A stretch of 64,000 nt of DNA, taken from positions 372,001-436,000 of the forward strand of contig NZ_BEDT01000001.1 in NCBI RefSeq assembly GCF_002260845.1, written 5' to 3'. Of this stretch, positions 17,525 to 24,879 are shown piece after piece (positions within the stretch are counted from its first letter, which is position 1; each line of letters starts with the position of its first letter). Under the pieces are notes generated by a model that was not told where the DNA came from, made no database searches, and saw only the letters and a list, made by a program, of their open reading frames with translations. Both the position numbers and the translations under genes were made by a program. The stretch comes from Pseudolactococcus reticulitermitis. GTDB taxonomy: Bacteria > Bacillota > Bacilli > Lactobacillales > Streptococcaceae.

Positions 17525-18085
17525 TTACATCAAATCGTCATCTTCTTCATCAAGTTCGAACTCGTCAAAGTCAGCGTCAGCACTTGAGCGACCACCAAGG
17601 AACTCGCCATCTTTGATAATTTGAACATTGTTAAGACCACCACTGATCCCTTTATTGCCGGCAGCGCTGTAACCAAAGAAGTTAATTGATACACGAGCAT
17701 AAACACCAGAGTAGACACGTTCTGGGTCATCTACTGGCTGTTTAAAGCGGTCAATAATACCTGGTTTGCCAACGCTTGAGCAGTTAATGAAGTAGTGACC
17801 TGGTACTTTAGGATTGCCATCATCATCAAGTTCTTCATCACCATCTCGAAGAGGCTCTTTAAGATTGGCAGGGATTTTCCCATTCCATTTCGATTTTCCA
17901 GCTTCTTTGGCAGCTTCAATGGCATTTTCAATTTTGCCAAGTGTGGCAGTATCTTCTTTAGGGATCCAGAGCTGTGCGCTGTATTTCATGTCGCCACTTG
18001 GTGTTTCCCCTGCTTCAAGCAAGTGAACAAAGCTAAGGCGAACGATTCCTGTGATTACTTTAGTTGTGCTAGGTTTTGTTGTCAT
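17525..18085 (-). CDS. DUF2815 phage protein, probable ssDNA-binding protein
   Basis: About 186 residues from the ATG at 18085 (MTTKPSTTKVITGIVRLSFVH), which has GGAG 8 nt upstream. A longer start at 18160 adds a poorly conserved leader. Beta-rich body (YSAQLWIPKEDTAT, YARVSINFFGYS) with an acidic tail (DEFELDEEDDDLM) like the tails of single-strand DNA-binding proteins. DUF2815 proteins usually sit beside DUF2800 and PolA in such modules. The DNA-binding role is inferred. Confidence 0.85.
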   Translation of the reverse strand: MTTKPSTTKVITGIVRLSFVHLLEAGETPSGDMKYSAQLWIPKEDTATLGKIENAIEAAKEAGKSKWNGKIPANLKEPLRDGDEELDDDGNPKVPGHYFINCSSVGKPGIIDRFKQPVDDPERVYSGVYARVSINFFGYSAAGNKGISGGLNNVQIIKDGEFLGGRSSADADFDEFELDEEDDDLM

Positions 18086-18159
18086 GATAATTTCTCCATT
18101 TTTTCTATTAGTTGTTTTAAATTCAGACTCCGGAGATCCTCCAGGGTACCAAATACCCA

Positions 18160-19326
18160 TTACTCAAAATCCTTTACAGCTTGGCTGTGACTGGATATTT
18201 CAGGGCGTTTGTCAGTCTCAACGACGAGTGTAGGCTTCCCTTCTGGTTTGACAATGATATCATTCAGTAGGTCGCCAAATTGCTTCTTACCAACCATTTT
18301 TTCAATGGCGGTAAGTGTTAGCAGTTCGCGAGGTTTAAAGATTTCAGTGAAGCCGGCGTCGGTTAAAAGACTAGCTGCGACATCGGCATTTGTGATTTTA
18401 CGATTGCTTCTACCAGCAACAAGTTTCCATCCAGGGAAATGCTTGCCCTCGTCTCGAGCCTGCACCAGTGCATATTCCTCAACATCTTCAAGCCACTTCT
18501 TAATTTCTTTTGCTTGACTGAGAACGTCTGAGATAGCCTCTGTTTCAAGTTCGTTGCTATCTGCAAAATCATACTTGATTGCGTTCTGTAAATTCTTGTC
18601 TGCACGCGCCTTGCAGACAGCCTTAGCCGGACACCACTGGCAAGCTTTATCGCTTGGAGCATAATCACCCTCACCCGCCATAGCAAGCTCAGCACGTGGC
18701 TTGACGAAGGTCTCAGCCCAGTCCAACAGCTCCTCCACAGATAACTCATAAGTTGAAGTGTCGTAGAGTCTCGGCTGATGGATGGTCATGCGCACGGTGT
18801 CAAAGTCATAGGCCATGTTAAATTCGTAGTAAGTCCCTAGGGCATACAACATCAATTGCGTGTTCTCAACTGCAGACACCGGCACGCCTTTGCCAAATTT
18901 CAAATCCACAATATGCAGTATAGAATCAGTCATAATCACGACATCACTTGTCCCGTAGCCATCAGGTACCCAGTCACTAAAATTCACGCGCTGTTCAAGT
19001 TCAACTTCCGGATGGTCATAAGTTGCGACGGTTTCGTTAACAAATCCGACATAATCGTCAACAAATTCCTCAAAACTGGTAGAATAGTACTCGTTTTCGG
19101 CTTTGAACTTCTTCAACTGTGCATTAAGCTTTCGCTTCGTAATCTTTCCCGTGTCGAATGACAGCTTCAACTCAGCAAGGGCATGTGCGGCTGTCCCTTC
19201 TGCCGTGAAAGTTGTGTCTTTTCTCTCCTTGTCGTAAGGGGCCGCAAAGACAACACTTGGGGTACAATGAAGCCACCTTGATGAGCTTGAGGCACTAAGT
19301 ATTGCGTGTTCTTCTGGTGTTGCCAT
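18160..19326 (-). CDS. DUF2800 Cas4/RecB-like phage nuclease
   Basis: 388 residues. The N terminus (HAILSASSSSRWLHCTPS) and TAAHALAELKL are family hallmarks. HIVDLKFGKGVPV carries the D...K nuclease motif, and CQWCPAKAVCKAR with an upstream Cys suggests an iron-sulphur cluster as in Cas4. It probably processes DNA ends for recombination. It overlaps the upstream gene at 19326. Confidence 0.88.
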   Translation of the reverse strand: MATPEEHAILSASSSSRWLHCTPSVVFAAPYDKERKDTTFTAEGTAAHALAELKLSFDTGKITKRKLNAQLKKFKAENEYYSTSFEEFVDDYVGFVNETVATYDHPEVELEQRVNFSDWVPDGYGTSDVVIMTDSILHIVDLKFGKGVPVSAVENTQLMLYALGTYYEFNMAYDFDTVRMTIHQPRLYDTSTYELSVEELLDWAETFVKPRAELAMAGEGDYAPSDKACQWCPAKAVCKARADKNLQNAIKYDFADSNELETEAISDVLSQAKEIKKWLEDVEEYALVQARDEGKHFPGWKLVAGRSNRKITNADVAASLLTDAGFTEIFKPRELLTLTAIEKMVGKKQFGDLLNDIIVKPEGKPTLVVETDKRPEISSHSQAVKDFE

Positions 19327-19775
19327 TACTCACCCCCACTCAATTCGTCAAGACCTTTGTCAAAATCAGCAAATTTTTCGGGTGGCAGTTCGCCAAGTTT
19401 AGGGACATCAAATGCCGCAAGCAAGGCTTTAGCCCCATCCCGATTTCCAGATTTGATAATTTTGCCCATTTTCTCGCGCAAGTCATACAAGGTAACACCT
19501 TCAGCTTTATCATTAGCCTTGCTAACTTCTTTTTTCACGGCTTTAGGCTTAGGCTTCTCTGATGCCTTTTCATGGATCACATCATCTGGTGGTGTGCCCT
19601 CAGCTTTAATGTTAGATGGTTTAGCATTCGCTACTTTTGTTGCTGGTGACTCGCTTGGCCACTCTGTGGCAGATTGGTGGACTGTGTTACTCAGCCACTT
19701 AACAGACTCTTGAATTTCTTCGTTAGTGTCCGCATTGATAATGATTTGAACCCGTGGGTAATTTTTATTTTGCAT
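19326..19775 (-). CDS. Hypothetical phage protein with Lys/Pro-rich linker
   Basis: About 149 residues from the ATG at 19775 (MQNKNYPRVQIIINADTNEEI), which overlaps the upstream gene stop. A beta-type N terminus is joined to a helical C terminus by a low-complexity linker (EKASEKPKPKAVKKEVSKAN). Possible accessory factor of the DUF2800/DUF2815 pair. Not recognised. Confidence 0.65.
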   Translation of the reverse strand: MQNKNYPRVQIIINADTNEEIQESVKWLSNTVHQSATEWPSESPATKVANAKPSNIKAEGTPPDDVIHEKASEKPKPKAVKKEVSKANDKAEGVTLYDLREKMGKIIKSGNRDGAKALLAAFDVPKLGELPPEKFADFDKGLDELSGGE

Positions 19776-20016
19776 TTTCTTCCTCCAAAGCTTTTTTAGC
19801 TGCTTCAATCAGTGATTCCCATCTAAAGTAGACCGTATCACCCGATGGCATTCTGATGATTGGTGCTCTTTGTCCCAATGAAATGCATAACTCATACACT
19901 TCGCCCGATTCATCTTTCTCATCGCCAATGTACTCACGCAAAATTAACGCGCCTTTTTCAATTATTCCAGCAGTGACTATGACATCTTTTGTTATTGTTT
20001 CGCTATTTTCAGCCAT
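19765..20016 (-). CDS. Small hypothetical phage protein
   Basis: 83 residues, acidic, mixed fold (GDTVYFRWESLIEAAKKALEEENAK at the C-terminal end). It overlaps the next gene by 11 nt. Function unknown. Confidence 0.6.
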   Translation of the reverse strand: MAENSETITKDVIVTAGIIEKGALILREYIGDEKDESGEVYELCISLGQRAPIIRMPSGDTVYFRWESLIEAAKKALEEENAK

Positions 20017-20017
20017 T

Positions 20018-20326
20018 TTATTCCAACTCCTTTTTCAGATAGTTGATAACTTCACCTGAATTCTCGGCGTCAATAATGGTATTGACAGCAGACATGCTTA
20101 GTCTTTTTGGCCTGTATATCAGAGGATATTTATCAAGTGGCATGCGATCTTCTTGGTAGCCAGATAACTTTTGATTTAGCTCGTCAATCTTCTGGAATTG
20201 GTTGTTGCGTACAATAGTCAGTTGTTCAATCTCTTTTTCAAGACTTGCAATTAACATGGCTTTGCGTACCAGTTCATTTTGTAGATTTTCGTAATCTGCA
20301 AGTTTTAGTATTTTGTATTCAATCAT
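20018..20326 (-). CDS. Hypothetical phage protein with coiled coil
   Basis: 102 residues. Residues ~10-55 form a coiled coil (NLQNELVRKAMLIASLEK, then EIEQL and FQKIDELNQKL). A basic segment (YRPKRLSMSAV) and a C-terminal helix follow. No family recognised. Confidence 0.6.
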   Translation of the reverse strand: MIEYKILKLADYENLQNELVRKAMLIASLEKEIEQLTIVRNNQFQKIDELNQKLSGYQEDRMPLDKYPLIYRPKRLSMSAVNTIIDAENSGEVINYLKKELE

Positions 20327-20337
20327 CCGATTCCCTT

Positions 20338-20622
20338 CTAATCTTCAAATTTAAAATCCGGTTTACATCTGTCGCTTAAACCTCTTGTTTTTTTTAGATA
20401 AACAGAAAATGCAACAAAAGCATCATATCTAGTTATCTTGCCACCAACTTCCAACACATACTTAGTAGCCACAGGATCCTTCTCCATTAATACGCGACGG
20501 TCTGCAATCTGACGTTTTTTTCTATGCAACAACTTGCCTAATTCTTCATCTGGATAATACATTTTATCCGCTGGAAGTGGTTCTGCCGTTGCAGTCGAAA
20601 CATAGTGCATTACTTCTTTCAT
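20338..20622 (-). CDS. Hypothetical early phage protein
   Basis: 94 residues with a basic helical centre (LLHRKKRQIADRRVLMEK) that could bind nucleic acid. GGAGGAG lies just upstream of the ATG. It is the first gene after a region containing a plus-strand terminator. Function unknown. Confidence 0.6.
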   Translation of the reverse strand: MKEVMHYVSTATAEPLPADKMYYPDEELGKLLHRKKRQIADRRVLMEKDPVATKYVLEVGGKITRYDAFVAFSVYLKKTRGLSDRCKPDFKFED

Positions 20623-20653
20623 TACTCTCCTCCCATATATGCTATAATTAACT

Positions 20654-20697
20654 TGTAAATATTTTTACTTAGGGCCAGTCTGCAAACTGGCTTTTTT
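20654..20697 (+). ncRNA. Putative short antisense RNA in the early operon
   Basis: On the strand opposite the early genes, an extended -10 (TGCTATAAT, 20640-20648) is followed about 25 nt downstream by a strong intrinsic terminator (GCCAGT-ctgcaa-ACTGGC then TTTTTT, 20674-20697). Transcription would give an RNA of about 45 nt antisense to the antirepressor 3' untranslated region, much like the OOP RNA arrangement of lambda. No good -35 is visible. Prediction only. Confidence 0.45.
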
Positions 20698-20721
20698 GTT
20701 TTAAAATTAGTATTTATTTTT

Positions 20722-21549
20722 TCACTCCTTCCATACCCCCACTTTGATAGAAAATTCTTTGATAATAGCCATGTAAATTTCAACAAGCTTTTTATCATCT
20801 GCAATGACGTCAACTTTATTAAGTTTCTCGCGTTTAGATTTACTCACACCTTCGCCAGCCATTACATTGCGTTTATTCGTCAAACGAATGCCAAGTTTAC
20901 AACCAGCACGGCGTTCCAACTCTTGATAAATATCAGATTGAACTTCTTGATAAGCGGTATAGCCACCTTGGGTTTTAGCAATTGCATTAATCAGTTGTCG
21001 CGTATCCTTGCGCCAATCCACTGTATTGACTGCAACGATTTCAGAAATACTATCAACTTTTGTTTCAAGCTGTCTCGTTGCCAACTCCTGTTTTGCCAAT
21101 GATTTGAAAAGACCATTGAACATTTGAAGTTCAGGACTGAGATGAGATGTATCAAATTCACTTCTCATGTTAAAATAGCTATCTACTAACTGATCATAGA
21201 TTTCCCACGCCTTATCATCTTCAAGAATTTTAAGCAATTTGGCATATCCTCGTTCTGATAAGAGGTAGATATTTTTAGCCATTCTTACTGAATGAACTTC
21301 AAGCCCATAATTCTCAGTAAGGTCATTTTGGTTGACCTTAGATTTCAAGTCAATAATATCTAGACCATCTCTGAATCTGTCACTATTCAACTTTATGGCT
21401 TGATTAATAGTTTTAACTTCTCGACCATGAATTATTGCAATGTCTTTTACGAGCATTGCTTTTTTACCTTCTCTAAAACCTCCCTCGATTCCTGTGAATT
21501 GGATAGAACCAATTGATTGAGTTCCAGTTACTTTAATTTGTGTTGTCAT
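20722..21549 (-). CDS. Phage antirepressor-like protein (ORF6N + ORF6C domains)
   Basis: 275 residues. The N-terminal ORF6N domain spans roughly residues 20-125 (MLVKDIAIIHGREVKTINQAI, RMAKNIYLLSERGYAKLLKI). A helical linker follows, then a C-terminal ORF6C domain (VDWRKDTRQLINAIAKTQGGYTAY...IYQELERRAGCKLGIRL). Proteins of this type act as phage antirepressors or early DNA-binding regulators. It is the second gene after the Cro-like gene, fitting a role in the lytic switch. Confidence 0.88.
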   Translation of the reverse strand: MTTQIKVTGTQSIGSIQFTGIEGGFREGKKAMLVKDIAIIHGREVKTINQAIKLNSDRFRDGLDIIDLKSKVNQNDLTENYGLEVHSVRMAKNIYLLSERGYAKLLKILEDDKAWEIYDQLVDSYFNMRSEFDTSHLSPELQMFNGLFKSLAKQELATRQLETKVDSISEIVAVNTVDWRKDTRQLINAIAKTQGGYTAYQEVQSDIYQELERRAGCKLGIRLTNKRNVMAGEGVSKSKREKLNKVDVIADDKKLVEIYMAIIKEFSIKVGVWKE

Positions 21550-21561
21550 AAGTTTTCCTTT

Positions 21562-21753
21562 CTAGCGAATTTTGAAATCACTAATGATTTTTAGGATTAC
21601 ACGATTGGCACGGCTAGAAGTATCCTTACCGGTCATCATATCTGAAAAATCACCCGATGAAATACCATACTGAGTAGCCAAATCAATTTGATTTACTCCG
21701 CTCTCTTTGATAAACTCAATAATCTTTTCGCGACCAGTGGTTGTTTGTGGCAT
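21562..21753 (-). CDS. Cro-like HTH regulator
   Basis: 63 residues forming one helix-turn-helix unit (ESGVNQIDLATQYGISSGDFSDMMTGK). It is the first gene of the leftward early operon, opposite the repressor. GGAGCTT-type ribosome site upstream. It probably represses the lysogeny promoter. Confidence 0.8.
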   Translation of the reverse strand: MPQTTTGREKIIEFIKESGVNQIDLATQYGISSGDFSDMMTGKDTSSRANRVILKIISDFKIR

Positions 21754-21832
21754 AATAAGCTCCTTTCTATTTCACTAGCTTATACACTAGCTTAGTAATA
21801 AGATGGAAATTAACTTTTTTTATAGTTTATTA

Positions 21833-21861
21833 TTGACAAAAACTAAACTTTATACTAAACT
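21833..21861 (+). promoter_or_regulatory. Candidate lysogeny promoter (plus strand)
   Basis: TTGACA (21833-21838), 17 nt, TAAACT (21856-21861). This would give a leader of about 200 nt before the repressor start. It faces the strong leftward promoter at 21986-22014, so the two transcripts would overlap. A weaker call because the -10 is imperfect. Confidence 0.4.
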
Positions 21862-21947
21862 AAAAGCATAGTTAAAAGACCTATTAAATACTTTTAAAAA
21901 CTTGCGTGGTGGCATTTGTTTTTTAGTTAGTAATTACAGGTTTTATT

Positions 21948-21969
21948 AAACTAGCAAATAAGCTAGTTT
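21948..21969. promoter_or_regulatory. Palindromic operator-like site
   Basis: AAACTAGC-aaataa-GCTAGTTT is a perfect palindrome just downstream of the predicted leftward start site. Half-sites (CTAGC/GCTAG) recur in the promoter spacer (22003-22007) and twice near the Cro ribosome site (about 21,773-21,795). Likely binding sites of the repressor or Cro. Confidence 0.55.
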
Positions 21970-21985
21970 TTCATCTTACAAGAAC

Positions 21986-22014
21986 ATTATATTAAACTTT
22001 TTGCTAGTTGTCAA
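21986..22014 (-). promoter_or_regulatory. Strong leftward early promoter
   Basis: On the minus strand, TTGACA (22009-22014), 17 nt, TATAAT (21986-21991): perfect consensus. A CTAG operator half-site lies in the spacer and the full palindrome lies just beyond the start. It should drive the Cro/antirepressor/replication operon. The rest of the 21,754-22,073 gap holds the operators and the candidate plus promoter. Confidence 0.75.
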
Positions 22015-22073
22015 CACAAAACAAGTAAAAAGTTTAGGTTTGTTTTTTGTATCTTTTTTGGAGGCACAAAAAA

Positions 22074-22442
22074 ATGACGGTTTATGATCGTATTAAACAA
22101 CTTGCAGAGCAAAGAAAACTAACAATTTCAGAAGTAGAAGATAAACTCGAAATGGGAAGAAACTCATTATACGCTTGGAGAAAAAAAACACCCAACGGCA
22201 CCAGTTTAGAAAAAGCAGCTGATTATTTTAATACAACAACAGACTATCTATTAGGAAGAACTCAGAACCCATACCGTCCTAGTTCTCCCGAAGAAGATTT
22301 TTCAGAATGGCTTGAGGAAGATGAAGAAATTCGTATCATTCAAAGAGCAGCTAAAAATATGAGCAATGAAGATAGAAAAAAAGCGATAGATTTGTGGAAG
22401 GTAGCTTTTGATAAAGCTTTTGAAGATGATGACAATAAGTAA
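22074..22442 (+). CDS. XRE-family phage repressor (CI-like)
   Basis: 122 residues from the ATG at 22074, which has TTGGAGG about 10 nt upstream. The N-terminal HTH runs from YDRIKQLAEQRKLTISEVED to EKAADYFNTTTDYLLGRT, the typical end of Gram-positive prophage repressors. A short acidic helical tail follows instead of a LexA-type autocleavage domain. Induction therefore probably depends on the adjacent ImmA-type peptidase. It overlaps that gene. Confidence 0.88.
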   Translation: MTVYDRIKQLAEQRKLTISEVEDKLEMGRNSLYAWRKKTPNGTSLEKAADYFNTTTDYLLGRTQNPYRPSSPEEDFSEWLEEDEEIRIIQRAAKNMSNEDRKKAIDLWKVAFDKAFEDDDNK

Positions 22443-23628
22443 ACCAAACTTTTTAAATGCTAAAACAGTTGCTTACAAAGTATTAGAGGCTTCAAATGTA
22501 ACAGTCTTTCCTATTCCAATTTTTGATATTATTAATCAGGTTGAGCAGCTTAGAGTATATTCATATAAAGAAATGTCTGATTTAGTTGGTATATCTGAGA
22601 CAGAGGTTGCTCAAAAAATGGCACTCTCTGATGAAGGTGCCATCTCCACTTATGGAAAAAATAAAATATTAATTCTATACAACTCAAATGTTTCAGAAAA
22701 GATGGTGGAACGCATAAGGTTTACGTTAGCCCATGAGTTAGGTCATCTTTTTCTAGGTCACCCATTTGCTACAAAAAATTCAGTTTTATCAAGAAACAGT
22801 ATAACAGAAATAGAAAATAGAGTATTCGAAATAGAAGCTGATTTTTTCGCGAAAGAACTTTTAGCTCCTAGCTTTCTCGTGAGCAGGGTCGATCCTTTAA
22901 GTGCTGATGTAGTATCCAGAAAATTTGAAATTAGTAATCAATCTAGTACTTACGCCATTGAAAATATTTCAAAGTCAAGAAATAATGGTGGGTGGTGGTT
23001 AAATAATTTAAATCCTCCAGCTTGGTTCTCAGATGCACTTCAAAGATTCAATTTTATTGATCGTAAAAATTTCTTTGGCGAAAAAGCAAGAAACCAGTCC
23101 CAATATTTAACTTTAGAGCGAATTTTCAAATCCAAGTATTACCACTTCTGCAGTAATTGCAAAAGTCTGGATATTAATTATGAGCATCAATTAAACTATT
23201 GTGCAATTTGCGGATCTAATGAATTGGAAGTTGTTACGCACAATAACTATTTTCAATTTCATGAGACAAATGAACAATTAATAGAATTTTATGTTCAAGG
23301 AGATAAGAAAGAAAAATCAATGAAATATAAAGCGTTGATATTGGATGATGAAGGACGGCTTACTGAGGAGTGCCCTAATTGTAAAAACGAAAATCTAAAC
23401 AATAATTTCTGCTCTGTTTGCGGTAATGAGATTATTAACAAATGTACTGGTCTTCACGAAGAAAATGATCCTTTTTCTAGTATCTATAACGTCAAAGAAA
23501 AATGTACAGGGACATTAAAAGGAGCTGATAGATATTGCTGTAACTGTGGTGCAATATCAACATTTTTAGAAAATGGATTCTTACCAGCGTGGAACAATAT
23601 CTCAGAATTGGAGGAACTCCCTTATTAA
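22426..23628 (+). CDS. ImmA/IrrE-type metallopeptidase with C-terminal zinc ribbons
   Basis: About 400 residues from the ATG at 22426 (22429 is equally possible; an earlier ATG is at 22408). It overlaps the repressor end. The peptidase domain carries FTLAHELGHLFLGH (HExxH) and a downstream EIEADFFAKELLAP glutamate helix. Unlike ordinary ImmA proteins (~150 residues) it continues with CxxC pairs: FCSNCK...YCAICG, then CPNCK...FCSVCG...KCTG and YCCNCGA. The last ~80 residues match the first ~80 of the next gene in cysteine order and spacing. ImmA peptidases cleave phage repressors. The ribbons suggest binding to nucleic acid or the partner protein. The region looks AT-richer than its neighbours. 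Confidence 0.82.
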   Translation: MMTISKPNFLNAKTVAYKVLEASNVTVFPIPIFDIINQVEQLRVYSYKEMSDLVGISETEVAQKMALSDEGAISTYGKNKILILYNSNVSEKMVERIRFTLAHELGHLFLGHPFATKNSVLSRNSITEIENRVFEIEADFFAKELLAPSFLVSRVDPLSADVVSRKFEISNQSSTYAIENISKSRNNGGWWLNNLNPPAWFSDALQRFNFIDRKNFFGEKARNQSQYLTLERIFKSKYYHFCSNCKSLDINYEHQLNYCAICGSNELEVVTHNNYFQFHETNEQLIEFYVQGDKKEKSMKYKALILDDEGRLTEECPNCKNENLNNNFCSVCGNEIINKCTGLHEENDPFSSIYNVKEKCTGTLKGADRYCCNCGAISTFLENGFLPAWNNISELEELPY

Positions 23629-23631
23629 AAT

Positions 23632-24702
23632 ATGGAAAATAATATTGATAACACTTGCCTTGAATGTGGCTATGAATATACAACAGATAAGTATTGTGAA
23701 ATATGTGGTACTGAACGAATAAATTATTGTTCCGGTACAAACATCAAAGATACTGAGATATACTCTACTACACCTTGTAAGGATCCTCTTTCTTCTGAAG
23801 CAAGATATTGTTCAGTATGTGGTGCTAGCTCAACATATTATGAAAGCGGTTTATTGAATCTTTGGGACGCACCTGCTACAATCAAAAAACTGAAATACGC
23901 CTCTCCCTATAAGCTACTAACTTCAAGACATTCTTTTCTTGAATCTCTTGAAGATTGGTTAGTTGATTTAGATCAATCAATTGCTGTCAGAATCGAACAA
24001 TACCTACACTCTGTCATGTACCCCGCTTATAGATTCTTGGATGGACATGTCAATAATGGTGATATGAAGGAACTTACTTATATAGCAACTAAACTTACTA
24101 CTGTGTTACTACTATCATATCTAGACGGGTATAATACAGATAATGTCTACGACGTTCAAGTATATGAGGAACACGATTACCCTTTAGGGAGTTTAGAAAA
24201 TCAAATAAAAGTACGAGAAGTGTTATCTGAAGCACTCCAAAAGATAGATAGTATTTATCCCGACCCCACTATTTCAAAAAATAAGATCCTAAAACCCAAC
24301 TCTTTGGATTTCAGAATTACTGAGTTACAGGTTAATCCAATAATTAAAACAAGTTATTTTAAATATGATCTCAATGATCCAATTGACTTCACTCATCCAT
24401 ACATGACTATAGATCAAATGAAAAAAGCGATTAGGCGAAACTTTCAAGAACCTAGGGATTTTTTCATATATAGTGATTCTGCTGAAGAATTGATAAAGGA
24501 ATTGGATGAGCAGTTCAATGCTGCTATTTCTAACAGTGGATATGGAGGCGAACTTAGAATGCCGATTCTAGTTTTCCCAATCCCGACAGGTGAAATGTGG
24601 GACCCAGTTAAATATGGTTTCATTGTCAAGTATGAAGCTAACGGCGAAACCCATGTTTATTCACCCGTAGCCATTCCGAGTTTAGAACAAAATAGCATAT
24701 AA
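23632..24702 (+). CDS. Unknown zinc-ribbon protein, partner of the ImmA-type peptidase
   Basis: 356 residues, starting 3 nt after the peptidase stop and without its own well-placed ribosome site, so probably translationally coupled. Residues ~7-70 are a zinc-ribbon module (CLECG...YCEICGTERINYCSG...YCSVCGASSTYYESGLL) that parallels the C terminus of the upstream protein. The remaining ~280 residues are alpha/beta with no motif I know, including YLHSVMYPAYRFLDGHVNNG, DEQFNAAISNSGYGGELRMP and FPIPTGEMWDPVKYG. The site between repressor and integrase is where prophages often carry exclusion or abortive-infection genes. The defence role is inference. Confidence 0.72.
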   Translation: MENNIDNTCLECGYEYTTDKYCEICGTERINYCSGTNIKDTEIYSTTPCKDPLSSEARYCSVCGASSTYYESGLLNLWDAPATIKKLKYASPYKLLTSRHSFLESLEDWLVDLDQSIAVRIEQYLHSVMYPAYRFLDGHVNNGDMKELTYIATKLTTVLLLSYLDGYNTDNVYDVQVYEEHDYPLGSLENQIKVREVLSEALQKIDSIYPDPTISKNKILKPNSLDFRITELQVNPIIKTSYFKYDLNDPIDFTHPYMTIDQMKKAIRRNFQEPRDFFIYSDSAEELIKELDEQFNAAISNSGYGGELRMPILVFPIPTGEMWDPVKYGFIVKYEANGETHVYSPVAIPSLEQNSI

Positions 24703-24756
24703 GGTATCGTGTAAACTTGATCCACGTTAAAAGCTAAAAAAATAAAAAGATTGAAT

Positions 24757-24786
24757 TTGACAGTTTAAACTAAGATATGATATGCT
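24757..24786 (+). promoter_or_regulatory. Promoter of dinD
   Basis: TTGACA (24757-24762), 18 nt, TATGCT (24781-24786). The predicted start is near 24793, giving a leader of about 87 nt with two hairpins before dinD. It indicates that dinD is transcribed separately from the repressor operon. Confidence 0.6.
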
Positions 24787-24799
24787 TATATTAATCTTA

Positions 24800-24861
24800 A
24801 TGAACGTTCGCCCTTGCGAACTTAAAATAACTGTCTAACTTACGAGTTGGGCAGTTATTTT
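24800..24861 (+). promoter_or_regulatory. Structured dinD leader with two hairpins
   Basis: Hairpin 1 is GTTCGC-cctt-GCGAAC (24806-24821). Hairpin 2 (24824-24861) has a 17-bp uninterrupted stem (two G-U pairs) around TACG, with an A-rich 5' arm and U-rich 3' arm like an intrinsic terminator. A 12-codon frame (MNVRPCELKITV) begins at 24800 and its stop lies inside the 5' arm of hairpin 2. The layout suggests attenuation. Confidence 0.5.
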
Positions 24862-24879
24862 AATAATACGGAGAAATAT

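Noticed and set aside
20622-20813. A 63-codon minus-strand frame overlapping the antirepressor end
   Set aside because: It overlaps the antirepressor in another frame, spans the plus-strand terminator, and has no good start.
24803-24821. LexA/SOS box before dinD (GAACGTTC, GCGAAC)
   Set aside because: The Gram-positive box needs GAAC and GTTC about four bases apart; here they are adjacent, and the rest is better explained as an RNA hairpin.
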